A stretch of 17,383 bases of DNA from JAWLBR01 sp041687495 (GTDB lineage: Bacteria > Bacillota > Limnochordia > DTU087 > JAAYGB01), in assembly GCA_041687495.1 (NCBI GenBank), contig JAWLBR010000068.1, positions 1-17,383 of the forward strand. The letters run 5' to 3'. The notes under the pieces were generated by a model. That model was not told the origin of the DNA, did not search any database, and worked only from the letters and a program-made list of their open reading frames with translations. A program made the translations under genes and the position numbers. This document shows, piece after piece, positions 7,123 through 15,268 of this stretch; within the stretch, counting starts at the first letter, position 1; each line of letters opens with the position of its first letter.

Positions 7123-7161
7123 TAAATACGAAATCAATTGTGCGTGCGGAGGTATGTGAAG

Positions 7162-8805
7162 ATGAGCATGTTTTGTTTCCAATGCCAAGAGGCAGCTAAA
7201 GGTACAGGGTGCACACTGCGGGGCGTCTGTGGCAAAACCAGCGACGTCGCTAACCTGCAGGACCTACTTATTTACGCTCTTAAGGGGATCTCGGTCTACT
7301 CCACCAAGGTCCGGGATCTGGGTGTTAGCAATGCTAACGTAGACCAGTTCGTCATTGAAAGCCTATTTGCGACTATCACCAATGCCAACTTTGATCGCAG
7401 CTACTTCGTCAACCGGATTCAAGAGGCTCTAGAGCTGCGCAACCAGGTCAAAGATCAGTTGGCCCAAGCGGGTGGAGCCGTTAACGATGAGCTCCCGGAC
7501 GCAGCTGTCTGGAATGGCGATGAGACCGAGTTTGAGATTAAGGCTACCCAAGTCGGAGTGTTGGCTACAGAGAATGAGGATGTCCGCTCACTGAGAGAGC
7601 TCCTCATCTATGGGCTGAAAGGTATGGCTGCGTATGCCGAGCATGCCTTAGCTTTGGGTCACAGCGATCCCAACGTGGCTGCCTTTATGCAGAAGGCTCT
7701 AGCAGCCACACTAGATGACAGTCTCAGTGCTGACCAGTTGGTTGCTTTGGTGCTTGAGGCCGGTAAGCACGGTGTCGATGTGATGGCTCTGCTGGATAAG
7801 GCAAACACATCGACATATGGTAACCCCGAAATCACCAAGGTAAATATCGGGGTAGGGAAAAACCCTGGCATTCTGATCAGTGGGCATGATCTGAAGGACC
7901 TGGAAGAACTCTTGGAGCAAACCGAGGGCACCGGCGTGGATGTGTATACCCATGGAGAGATGCTTCCTGCCCATTACTACCCTGCGTTTAAGAAGTACGC
8001 CCACTTTGTCGGCAACTACGGTAATGCTTGGTGGAAGCAGGGCGAGGAGTTTGAGAAGTTCAACGGTCCAATTCTGATGACGACCAACTGTCTAGTTCCA
8101 CCAAAGGAATCATATAAGGAACGGGTTTACACCACTGGTGTGGTTGGCTTTGATGGCCTTAAGCACATTGTGGCCCGGCAAGAGGGTGGCAAGAAGGACT
8201 TTTCGGAAGTCATTGAACACGCGAAGCGCTGCCAGCCTCCGGTAGAGCTCGAGCGTGGCGAGATCGTTGGTGGCTTTGCCCACAATACGGTTCTCGGTCT
8301 GGCAGACAAGGTAGTGGATGCCGTGAAGTCTGGTGCCATCAAGCGGTTCTTCGTAATGGCTGGGTGTGATGGTCGGATGAAGAGTCGTGACTACTACACT
8401 GAGTTTGCGCAGGCTCTGCCCAGCGACACTGTGATTCTCACTGCCGGCTGTGCTAAGTACAAATACAACAAACTGGATCTAGGCGACATCGGCGGTATTC
8501 CTCGGGTTCTAGATGCGGGGCAGTGCAACGACTCCTACTCTTTGGCAGTTATCGCTCTAAAGCTAAAGGAAGTCTTTGAGCTCAATGACATCAACGATCT
8601 CCCGATCTCATACAATATTGCTTGGTACGAGCAGAAAGCAGTTATTGTCCTTCTGGCCCTGCTCTATCTGGGAGTCAAGAATATTCACCTTGGACCAACC
8701 CTTCCGGCCTTCCTGTCGCCGAATGTTGCCAAGGTCTTGGTGGAGAACTTCGGTATCGGTGGTATTACCAACGTTGAAGACGACATGAAGATGTTCCTGG
8801 GGTAG
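7162..8805 (+). CDS. hcp: Hydroxylamine reductase / hybrid cluster protein
   Basis: Cytoplasmic Fe-S enzyme of 547 residues, linked in other bacteria to NO and hydroxylamine detoxification and to protein S-nitrosylation. The N-terminal Cys5, Cys8, Cys17, Cys23 (C-x2-C-x8-C-x5-C) give the strict-anaerobe-type [4Fe-4S] site. All hybrid-cluster ligands are present: His242, Glu266, Cys310, Cys402, Cys430, Cys455, Glu490 and Lys492, in the contexts SGHDL, HGEM, TTNCLVP, AGCDGR, TAGCAKY, GQCNDSYS and WYEQKA. ATG 7162 is chosen over TTG 7138 because GGAGG at 7148-7152 is 9 nt upstream and the Cys motif should be near the N-terminus. It is a single-gene unit between its own promoter and a strong terminator; no hcr reductase is adjacent. 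Confidence 0.97.
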   Translation: MSMFCFQCQEAAKGTGCTLRGVCGKTSDVANLQDLLIYALKGISVYSTKVRDLGVSNANVDQFVIESLFATITNANFDRSYFVNRIQEALELRNQVKDQLAQAGGAVNDELPDAAVWNGDETEFEIKATQVGVLATENEDVRSLRELLIYGLKGMAAYAEHALALGHSDPNVAAFMQKALAATLDDSLSADQLVALVLEAGKHGVDVMALLDKANTSTYGNPEITKVNIGVGKNPGILISGHDLKDLEELLEQTEGTGVDVYTHGEMLPAHYYPAFKKYAHFVGNYGNAWWKQGEEFEKFNGPILMTTNCLVPPKESYKERVYTTGVVGFDGLKHIVARQEGGKKDFSEVIEHAKRCQPPVELERGEIVGGFAHNTVLGLADKVVDAVKSGAIKRFFVMAGCDGRMKSRDYYTEFAQALPSDTVILTAGCAKYKYNKLDLGDIGGIPRVLDAGQCNDSYSLAVIALKLKEVFELNDINDLPISYNIAWYEQKAVIVLLALLYLGVKNIHLGPTLPAFLSPNVAKVLVENFGIGGITNVEDDMKMFLG

Positions 8806-8835
8806 AAGACCAAGAGTACAAAGAGCTTCAATACC

Positions 8836-8887
8836 ACAACCACCTGCTGTGTTTGGATCCGAACGCAGCAGGTGGTTGTTTTTGTTT
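8836..8887 (+). terminator. Strong intrinsic terminator after hcp
   Basis: ACAACCACCTGCTG (8836-8849) pairs perfectly over 14 bp with CAGCAGGTGGTTGT (8866-8879). The stem can extend inward through a GGATCC-centred helix, and a T-rich tract follows from 8880. Confidence 0.95.
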
Positions 8888-8911
8888 TCAAACACTTCAT
8901 AAACCCAAAGA

Positions 8912-8941
8912 TTGCGGAACGTAAGCAAATGTTTTGTTAAC
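8912..8941 (+). promoter_or_regulatory. Possible promoter and operator of the oligosaccharide uptake operon
   Basis: TTGCGG (8912-8917) and TGTTAA (8935-8940) are spaced by 17 bp but match the consensus poorly. Over the same bases, GTAAGCAAA (8921-8929) and TTTGTTAAC (8933-8941) form an imperfect palindrome (7 of 9 pairs) around a 3-nt centre, which could be a repressor site. It lies between the hcp terminator and the first operon gene, where a promoter is expected. Weak evidence. Confidence 0.25.
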
Positions 8942-8952
8942 TCCATGATCCG

Positions 8953-9026
8953 ACAAAGGAGGATAAGGGATCCTCCTTTGTAAGAATAGGGGCAGAGTTA
9001 GCGCAAATCAGCAAAAGAAAGGAGGA
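8953..9026 (+). promoter_or_regulatory. Possible translational switch: SD / anti-SD / SD leader RNA
   Basis: A perfect 12-bp stem, ACAAAGGAGGAT (8953-8964), AAGGG loop, ATCCTCCTTTGT (8970-8981), lies in the leader. No T-run follows, so it is not a terminator. The right arm TCCTCCTTT (8971-8979) is also complementary over 9 nt to AAAGGAGGA (9018-9026), the Shine-Dalgarno of the ATG at 9031. The left arm repeats that SD sequence exactly. Two exclusive folds follow: left arm with anti-SD (gene SD free) or anti-SD with gene SD (translation blocked). That this regulates translation is inference. Confidence 0.5.
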
Positions 9027-9030
9027 GTCT

Positions 9031-10986
9031 ATGGCCGTTATTGTTACGTTGAGCCCCTGGCTGAAAACTCACAAGGAGGGATTTGGTTTGCATCGTTTAC
9101 AGTGGATTGCCTGGACACTGGTACTTTGTTTTTTGCTGTCAGCTCCAGCTCTGGCCTTAGAGTATAAGGAAGCGCCAATGCTGCAGGAGTTAGTTCAGGC
9201 AGGAAAACTGCCGCCAGTCGCTGAGCGCCTCCCGCAGGAGCCTGTTGTTGTGGAACCAACCGAAGAAATTGGTCGCTACGGCGGTACACTGCAGATGGCA
9301 GCGGTCTCGGCATCTCAGTACGCACCGGTGGGACAGAGCACCATGGAGTACATGCTGATGATGAACCGGGATTTTACCGAGGTTATCCCTAACATCGCCA
9401 AGGACTGGGCCTTCAGCGAGGACGGACGCACCTTTACGTTGTATCTGAGGGAAGGTCTCAAGTGGTCAAACGGTGACCCCTTTAACGCTGATGACATCAT
9501 GTTCTGGTGGGAAGACGTGATGCTCAACGAGGAGATTACTCCGGTTCTGCCCCGACAGTGGGTGGTTGGTGGCAAGCCGATGCAGGTAACTCGGGTGGAT
9601 GACCACACTATACGGTATGACTTCAGCGAGCCCTACTTCGGGGTGTTGCACAACTTTACCGGAGTCATGTTCCGGGGGGGACAATGGTACTGCTTCTTAC
9701 CAGATGAGGCGTTGAAGAAGTATCACATTGACTACAATCCCGACGCGGATCAGCTGGCTAAAGAGGCTGGGTATGAGTACTGGTGGCAGTTGTTTAGCTC
9801 CAAAGCACAGTTCAGCAACAGCCAACAGATTCATGCGGACATCCCTGGAATGGGACCGTGGGTCACCAAGCAAGTCATGCCAGATGGTGTGATTTTCGAC
9901 CGTAACCCCTATTACTTTAAGGTCGATACAGCTGGCAACCAGCTGCCCTATATCGATCGTGTCAGAGCAACTTTCTTTGGCGAAAACCAACAGCACCTGA
10001 TGCGTATGGTTGCTGGCCAAGTGGATTTTGAAGCATGGGGAACCGGAATTACCGACTATCCTTTGCTGAAGAGAAATGAAGATCAAGGCAACTACGACGC
10101 TTGGTTGGGCAAAGATCTGTGGGCCTCTGCCTCTGCCTATGGATTTAGTCAGAACTACACGGGCGATCCGGAGATGGCCGAACTACTGCGTAATAAGAAG
10201 TTCCGGCAAGCTCTATCGTTGGCCATTGTTCGGGATGAGGTAGTGGATATCGTCGGGTTAGGCAACGGCCAGCCGTGGAACCCAACGGTAGCTCCCAACG
10301 CCAGTTTCTTTAAGGAAGAGTGGGGGCTGTCCTACGCGGAGTACGATCCCGAGCGGGCTGAGGCCATGCTCGACGAGATCGGGCTGGACAAACGGGATGC
10401 AGAGGGCTTCCGCCTCCTGCCTAGCGGCAAACCTTTGACTCTCATCGTCGAGCTGACTTCCGATATGCCGCAGTGGCCAGCTGCCAGTGAGTTGGTCAAG
10501 GAGTACTGGGAGGATGTTGGAGTTCGCACGGTACTGAAGGTACAGAACCGGGAGCTGCTGGGTACCCGCGGCAACGCTGGCGAGGTGCAGGTCTACACCT
10601 GGGTGGTCGATGGCTTCTCTGAGCACGCTTTCATCAGCGGTCGGGGTGGCAATTACCTCTTTGCCTGGACTTGGGCGCCCATGTGGCTGAGTTGGTGGAA
10701 TTCAAATGGTGAAGACGGTGTGGAGCCGCCAGAAGAGATGAAGGAGATCTTCGCCAAGTGCGAGAGTCTGCCCAGTCTTCCTTCGGACGAGGCGGAACTA
10801 GTCGCCACAGAGATTCTCGATGCTTTTGCCGAGAATTTGTGGATGGTAGGTACCGTTGGGTACGTAGGTAAGCCAATGATCGCCGACAGGCGCCTAGGGA
10901 ACATCAACCGCAATGCCCACGCGGATAATGCTGACACCGGTGGGATGCGCAACTCGTGGTTAGAGGAAGCGTTCTTTAAGGAGTAG
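9031..10986 (+). CDS. Family 5 extracellular solute-binding protein (oligosaccharide/peptide type)
   Basis: Captures the substrate outside the membrane for the permeases encoded next. From ATG 9031 it has 651 residues, with SBP_bac_5 features: YGGTLQMA near residue 83, LREGLKWSNGDPFNADDI near 144, and the long C-terminal lobe. A mature N-terminus rich in LQELVQAGKLPPVAERLP, followed by EEIGRYGGTL, is typical of the subgroup found in plant-oligosaccharide loci. The start is ambiguous: ATG 9031 has AAAGGAGGA 4 nt upstream, while the in-frame TTG 9088 has AAGGAGGG at 9073-9080 and would give a compact signal peptide ending SAPALA, cut before LEY. No Cys lipobox is present, so it would be a free secreted or periplasmic protein. 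First gene of the uptake operon. Confidence 0.9.
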   Translation: MAVIVTLSPWLKTHKEGFGLHRLQWIAWTLVLCFLLSAPALALEYKEAPMLQELVQAGKLPPVAERLPQEPVVVEPTEEIGRYGGTLQMAAVSASQYAPVGQSTMEYMLMMNRDFTEVIPNIAKDWAFSEDGRTFTLYLREGLKWSNGDPFNADDIMFWWEDVMLNEEITPVLPRQWVVGGKPMQVTRVDDHTIRYDFSEPYFGVLHNFTGVMFRGGQWYCFLPDEALKKYHIDYNPDADQLAKEAGYEYWWQLFSSKAQFSNSQQIHADIPGMGPWVTKQVMPDGVIFDRNPYYFKVDTAGNQLPYIDRVRATFFGENQQHLMRMVAGQVDFEAWGTGITDYPLLKRNEDQGNYDAWLGKDLWASASAYGFSQNYTGDPEMAELLRNKKFRQALSLAIVRDEVVDIVGLGNGQPWNPTVAPNASFFKEEWGLSYAEYDPERAEAMLDEIGLDKRDAEGFRLLPSGKPLTLIVELTSDMPQWPAASELVKEYWEDVGVRTVLKVQNRELLGTRGNAGEVQVYTWVVDGFSEHAFISGRGGNYLFAWTWAPMWLSWWNSNGEDGVEPPEEMKEIFAKCESLPSLPSDEAELVATEILDAFAENLWMVGTVGYVGKPMIADRRLGNINRNAHADNADTGGMRNSWLEEAFFKE

Positions 10987-10994
10987 GAAACAGC

Positions 10995-11020
10995 GGGGTA
11001 TGCCTTGTTGGGCATACCCC
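10995..11020 (+). repeat. Intercistronic hairpin between binding protein and permease genes
   Basis: GGGGTATGCC (10995-11004) pairs perfectly over 10 bp with GGCATACCCC (11011-11020), with a TTGTTG loop. No T-run follows. In binding-protein operons such hairpins often protect the upstream mRNA and lower expression of the membrane genes; that role is inferred here. Confidence 0.7.
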
Positions 11021-11047
11021 TGCCGACAACCTTGGGAGGTGGTACCA

Positions 11048-12034
11048 CTGCTTCTAAGCTTCGGATTGCGCAGACTTGGTTACATGCTATGTGTGCTCGC
11101 AGTACTATCATTTGTCGTGTTTGTCCTGATCCAGCTTCCGCCAGGCGACTATCTGACCTCCTATGTCATGCAGCTGAAGTTGAGCGGTCAAGCGGTAAGT
11201 GACGCAGAGCTGGAAGCCCTCAAGCGGCAGTACGGTTTGGATCTGCCCTTTTTCTCCCAGTATTTTCGCTGGATCAGCAACTGGGTGACGGGAGACTTTG
11301 GGCGCTCGTTTCAGTGGAACAGACCGGTAGGTGATCTTTTGGGGGAGCGACTGCCGATCACTATCGTGATCTCTTTGAGTACATTGGTGTTTACTTACGC
11401 GGTGGCTGTACCAATCGGCATATACTCTGCAACCCACCAGTATTCGATCTTTGATTACGTTGTCACTATTGTGGGATTCATTGGAGTTTCGGTTCCTGGA
11501 TTCTTGTTGGCCATGCTGGCCATGTTCTTCTTCCATCAAGTGTTTGGAATTAGTGTAGGGGGGCTATTCTCTCCAGAGCTAGCCGATGCACCCTGGAGCT
11601 TTGTCAAACTGGTCGACTTGATTAACCACATGTGGGTTCCGATCATCGTAATCGGTCTGTCTGGAACGGCTGGAATTATCCGGGTGATGCGGGGTTGTCT
11701 GCTCGACGAGCTGAACAAGCCGTACGTGGAGACGGCCCGTTCTAAGGGACTGGCCGAGAACCGGCTGCTTTTCAAGTACCCGGTAAGAATTGCGTTAAAC
11801 CCGATTATCAGTACCGTGGGGTGGACTCTTCCTGGCATCTTTTCCGGCCAGACAATTGTGGCTGTAGTCCTAACGTTGCCGACGGTTGGCCCACTGCTTC
11901 TGAACGCCTTGATGTTTCAAGACATGTACCTGGCCGGTAGCATCGTTATGATCCTAAGCAGTCTTACAGTCATCGGAACGTTCATCTCCGATGTTCTGTT
12001 GGCTTATGCCGACCCCCGCATTAGGTACGACTGA
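11048..12034 (+). CDS. DppB/OppB-type ABC transporter permease
   Basis: Inner-membrane channel subunit of about 328 residues with six helices. The N-terminal LRRLGYML and FVLIQLPPGDYLTSYV stretch is typical of this subgroup, and the EAA loop contacting the ATPase reads YVETARSKGLAENRLLFKYP, ending with ADPRIRYD. The start is uncertain. CTG 11048 lies 8 nt after GGGAGG (11034-11039) and gives an N-terminus matching the family; GTG 11039 overlaps that SD; ATG 11000 falls inside the intercistronic hairpin and lacks an SD. It follows the binding protein and precedes the partner permease by 14 nt. Confidence 0.9.
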   Translation: MLLSFGLRRLGYMLCVLAVLSFVVFVLIQLPPGDYLTSYVMQLKLSGQAVSDAELEALKRQYGLDLPFFSQYFRWISNWVTGDFGRSFQWNRPVGDLLGERLPITIVISLSTLVFTYAVAVPIGIYSATHQYSIFDYVVTIVGFIGVSVPGFLLAMLAMFFFHQVFGISVGGLFSPELADAPWSFVKLVDLINHMWVPIIVIGLSGTAGIIRVMRGCLLDELNKPYVETARSKGLAENRLLFKYPVRIALNPIISTVGWTLPGIFSGQTIVAVVLTLPTVGPLLLNALMFQDMYLAGSIVMILSSLTVIGTFISDVLLAYADPRIRYD

Positions 12035-12048
12035 AGGAGGCAGAGACA

Positions 12049-13191
12049 GTGGATGTTCAAGACAACATTAGCATTGACGACGCTCTGAATCCCGTATCCC
12101 AAAACAAGCTGCATAAAGCTACTCCAATCCAGCTAATGTGGCTGAAGTTTCGCAAACATCGCCTGGCGGTGATCGCCGGTTGCTTTCTGCTCGTGGTGTA
12201 CCTGGTCGCCATATGCTGTGAATTCTTTGCGCCTTACGAGATGAATGAGCGGACTCGGTATCAGTATCATCCCCCTCACCGAATCCATTTTGTCGACTCT
12301 GAAGGCACCTTTCACTGGCGCCCCTTTGTTTATGGAATCAAAGTGGGGCGGGATCCGGAGACGTTTGAGAAAACCTTTGCGGTTGACACCACCAAGAAGT
12401 ACCCCCTATACTTCTTCGTCCGCAGTTGGAAGTACAAGGCCTTGGGAGTTTTTCCAACAGATATTCACCTATTTGGCGCCGGGGAGAAAGGGCGCGGGGA
12501 TATCTTTCTGTTTGGAACCGACAAGCTGGGACGGGATCTTTTTTCTCGAATTCTGGCCGGAGCTAGAATCTCTTTGTCGATTGGCCTGATTGGAGTGGCC
12601 CTTAGTTTCCTTTTGGGTTGTCTCCTCGGCGGCATCTCTGGGTATTTCGGCGGCACCGTCGATGTGATCATCCAACGGGCCATCGAATTTCTCATGTCAA
12701 TTCCAACGATACCCTTGTGGATGGCTCTGAGTACAGCTCTGCCCCCTGATTGGTCGCCCCTTAAGGTGTACTTTGGCATCACCATAATCTTGTCCCTAAT
12801 CGGCTGGTGTGGACTGGCTCGGGTAGTCAGGGGTAAGATGCTGGAATTAAGGGAAGAGGATTTTATCACTGCTTCTAAGCTGGCTGGCTCTACTGAAATG
12901 CGAATCATTGTCAAGCACATGCTTCCGGGATTCTTCAGCTACCTGATCGTGAATCTGACGCTGTCGATACCGGGGATGATCTTGGGCGAAACCAGCCTGA
13001 GCTATCTTGGACTGGGACTGCGACCGCCGGTGGTGAGTTGGGGCGTCTTACTCCAGGATTCACAGAATGTGCAAACTCTGTATCTGTACCCTTGGCTTCT
13101 GCTTCCGGCTGTGTTCGTCATTCTCGTGGTTCTGGCATTTAACAGCTTAGGCGATGGGCTTCGGGACGCAGCTGACCCCTATTCAAGGTAG
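12049..13191 (+). CDS. DppC/OppC-type ABC transporter permease
   Basis: Second channel subunit, 380 residues. An OppC_N-like segment with the first helix (about residues 37-60) is followed by an extracytoplasmic insert of roughly 90 residues carrying YGIKVGRDPETFEKTF and KYPLYFFVRSW, then LFGTDKLGRDLFSRILAGARISL and the five-helix permease domain with an EAA loop (EEDFITASKLAGSTEMRIIVKHM) split here into EEDFITASKLAG and its continuation. The long insert makes it larger than a typical 300-residue DppC and is seen in related sugar-locus transporters. GTG start with AAGGAGG 8 nt upstream. The next gene begins directly after its stop codon. Confidence 0.92.
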   Translation: MDVQDNISIDDALNPVSQNKLHKATPIQLMWLKFRKHRLAVIAGCFLLVVYLVAICCEFFAPYEMNERTRYQYHPPHRIHFVDSEGTFHWRPFVYGIKVGRDPETFEKTFAVDTTKKYPLYFFVRSWKYKALGVFPTDIHLFGAGEKGRGDIFLFGTDKLGRDLFSRILAGARISLSIGLIGVALSFLLGCLLGGISGYFGGTVDVIIQRAIEFLMSIPTIPLWMALSTALPPDWSPLKVYFGITIILSLIGWCGLARVVRGKMLELREEDFITASKLAGSTEMRIIVKHMLPGFFSYLIVNLTLSIPGMILGETSLSYLGLGLRPPVVSWGVLLQDSQNVQTLYLYPWLLLPAVFVILVVLAFNSLGDGLRDAADPYSR

Positions 13192-14214
13192 GTGAGTGAT
13201 GTGGAAAAACTGTTGGAAGTCAAGGATCTGAAGACGTACTTCCATGTGGATCAAGGCACTGTGCGGGCAGTTGACGGGGTATCATTTTCCGTCAATGCAG
13301 GCACCACCTTGGGAGTTGTGGGAGAGAGCGGATGCGGTAAGAGCGTAACCGCCCGGTCACTGCTGCGCATCACCGGTCCCAGGAGCGAGATAGTCAGCGG
13401 CCAGATCCTGCTATCACGGGGTGACGGAGTTGTCGACCTCGCGCAGCTGGACGACAAAGGTTCAGAAATTCGCGCAATACGAGGTCAGGACATTGCAATG
13501 ATATTTCAGGAGCCGATGACTTCCCTTAGCCCGGTTCACACCATCGGTGACCAGATCATGGAGGCCATTATGCTCCATCAAGATGTTGACACAGAGACAG
13601 CTAAACGAATGGCCGTCGACATGCTGCGCCGCGTTGGAATCTCTCGACCAGCGCAAAGAGTTGACGAGTATCCCCACCAACTGAGTGGGGGTATGCGCCA
13701 GAGGGCGATGATCGCCATGGCGTTGTCTTGTCGTCCGCGCCTTTTGATAGCTGATGAACCAACTACCGCTTTGGATGTGACTATCCAGGCCCAAATTCTG
13801 GACCTAATGCGGGATCTGCAGAAAGACTTTGGGATGGCAATTATGATGATCACCCATGACTTGGGCGTAATTGCCGAGCTGTCTGACGAAGTAGTTGTGA
13901 TGTATCTGGGGCAGATCGTGGAGAAAGCTCCAGTCCGAGAGCTGTTTCACAACCCATTGCATCCTTACACCGAGGCACTGCTTGAGTCCATCCCGAAGAT
14001 TCAGAAGCAAAGGACGAAGCAGCGGTTATTTTCCATCAAGGGCATAGTTCCCGATCCTTTCACAATGCCGCCCGGTTGCCGCTTTCACCCAAGGTGTCCT
14101 AAGTATCAGCCTGGTCTTTGTGATCAGCAGCGGCCTCAGCTGCAGCCGGTTACTTCCGGCCACCTTGTCAGTTGCCTACTGGTGCAAAGGGAGGAGAACG
14201 GCGATGCGCAGTGA
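13192..14214 (+). CDS. OppD/DppD-type ABC transporter ATPase
   Basis: One of two ATPases powering the uptake system, 340 residues. Walker A is GESGCGKS (44-51), the Q-loop lies in MIFQEPMTSL, the signature is LSGGM, Walker B is LLIADEPTTALDV and the switch is ITHD. The C-terminal oligopeptide-transporter domain has PGCRFHPRCP and further Cys residues, which bind an Fe-S cluster in studied relatives. GTG 13192 directly follows the permease stop; GTG 13201 is an alternative with a slightly better SD distance. Its end overlaps the next gene by 11 nt. Confidence 0.94.
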   Translation: MSDVEKLLEVKDLKTYFHVDQGTVRAVDGVSFSVNAGTTLGVVGESGCGKSVTARSLLRITGPRSEIVSGQILLSRGDGVVDLAQLDDKGSEIRAIRGQDIAMIFQEPMTSLSPVHTIGDQIMEAIMLHQDVDTETAKRMAVDMLRRVGISRPAQRVDEYPHQLSGGMRQRAMIAMALSCRPRLLIADEPTTALDVTIQAQILDLMRDLQKDFGMAIMMITHDLGVIAELSDEVVVMYLGQIVEKAPVRELFHNPLHPYTEALLESIPKIQKQRTKQRLFSIKGIVPDPFTMPPGCRFHPRCPKYQPGLCDQQRPQLQPVTSGHLVSCLLVQREENGDAQ

Positions 14215-15220
14215 CTATCTTCTGGAAATTAAGAACTTGAGGAAGTACTTTCCTATCCGACAGGGCTTTATGCGGCGGGTAGCCGGGCAAGTGAAGGCCG
14301 TAGACGACGTGAGTTTTTCGGTGCGTCGGGGAGAGACTTTGGGCTTAGTAGGCGAAAGCGGCTGCGGTAAGACAACCACTGGCCGATGCGTTCTGCGAGC
14401 CGTTGATCCAACAGCCGGCTCGATCGTAATTCACCGGGAGTCGGGCAGTGTGGACGTGACCAAATTAGGCGCCAAGGAGCTGCGCCCGCTGCGGAAGGAA
14501 ATGCAGATGATCTTCCAGGACCCGTATTCCTCACTTAGTCCCCGGATGACTGTCATGGACATAGTTGGAGAGCCCCTGATTGTCAGTAAAGCAGCGCAAG
14601 GACAGGAGCTGGAGGACAGGGTGGCCGAACTGCTCCGTTTGGTAGGACTGCGCCCGGAGTACATGCGTAGTTATCCGCATGCCTTTAGTGGTGGGCAAAG
14701 GCAGCGCATCGGCATTGCTCGGGCCTTATCTGTCAACCCGAAATTGGTGGTCTGTGATGAGTCTGTCTCAGCCCTGGATGTTTCTATTCAAGCGCAGATT
14801 CTCAATTTACTCCAGGATCTACAAGCTGAGCTGGACTTAACATATCTGTTTATCGCCCACGACCTCAGTGTAGTTCAGCATATCAGCGACCGAGTCGCTG
14901 TCATGTATGTAGGAAAGATTGTCGAGCTTGCACCCACAGACGAGCTTTTTGCCAGCCCGCTACATCCGAACACGGAGGCGCTGTTGTCGGCTGTGCCCAT
15001 CGCCGATCCTGATTTGCGCAGTGAACGGATTCGGTTGGAAGGTGAAGTAGCGGATCCGTCTAATCCACCATCAGGGTGTTATTTCCATCCCCGCTGCCGG
15101 TATGCGCAGGAGATCTGCAGGCAGAAACAGCCACAGCTGCAGAGTTTGACATCGAGTAGTGAGCCCCACTATGTGGCTTGTCATTTTGCCGAGCGGTTGG
15201 CTCTGCGGGGAATTGCTTAG
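14204..15220 (+). CDS. OppF/DppF-type ABC transporter ATPase
   Basis: Second ATPase of the uptake system, 338 residues. Walker A is GESGCGKT (50-57), the Q-loop lies in MIFQDPYSSL, the signature is FSGGQRQR, Walker B reads LVVCDESVSALDV (Ser in place of the usual Pro after DE, a common OppF variant) and the switch is IAHD. The C-terminal PSGCYFHPRCRYAQEIC carries the conserved Cys set. ATG 14204 is chosen over the in-frame ATG at 14120 because GGGAGGAG at 14189-14196 is correctly spaced and the protein then starts at the usual MRSDYLLEIKNLRKYF. The 11-nt overlap with the previous gene suggests translational coupling. Confidence 0.94.
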   Translation: MRSDYLLEIKNLRKYFPIRQGFMRRVAGQVKAVDDVSFSVRRGETLGLVGESGCGKTTTGRCVLRAVDPTAGSIVIHRESGSVDVTKLGAKELRPLRKEMQMIFQDPYSSLSPRMTVMDIVGEPLIVSKAAQGQELEDRVAELLRLVGLRPEYMRSYPHAFSGGQRQRIGIARALSVNPKLVVCDESVSALDVSIQAQILNLLQDLQAELDLTYLFIAHDLSVVQHISDRVAVMYVGKIVELAPTDELFASPLHPNTEALLSAVPIADPDLRSERIRLEGEVADPSNPPSGCYFHPRCRYAQEICRQKQPQLQSLTSSSEPHYVACHFAERLALRGIA

Positions 15221-15268
15221 TTCTTCTCAGCACCTGATAGAGCGGTGGCGACCTAGGAGGACACTAAC

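Noticed and set aside
11000..11047. ATG 11000 as the start of the first permease
   Set aside because: The codon lies inside the intercistronic hairpin, has no SD, and would add 16 residues unlike the family N-terminus.
14120..14203. N-terminal extension of the second ATPase from ATG 14120
   Set aside because: It lies inside the first ATPase gene, has no SD, and the family N-terminus begins at 14204.
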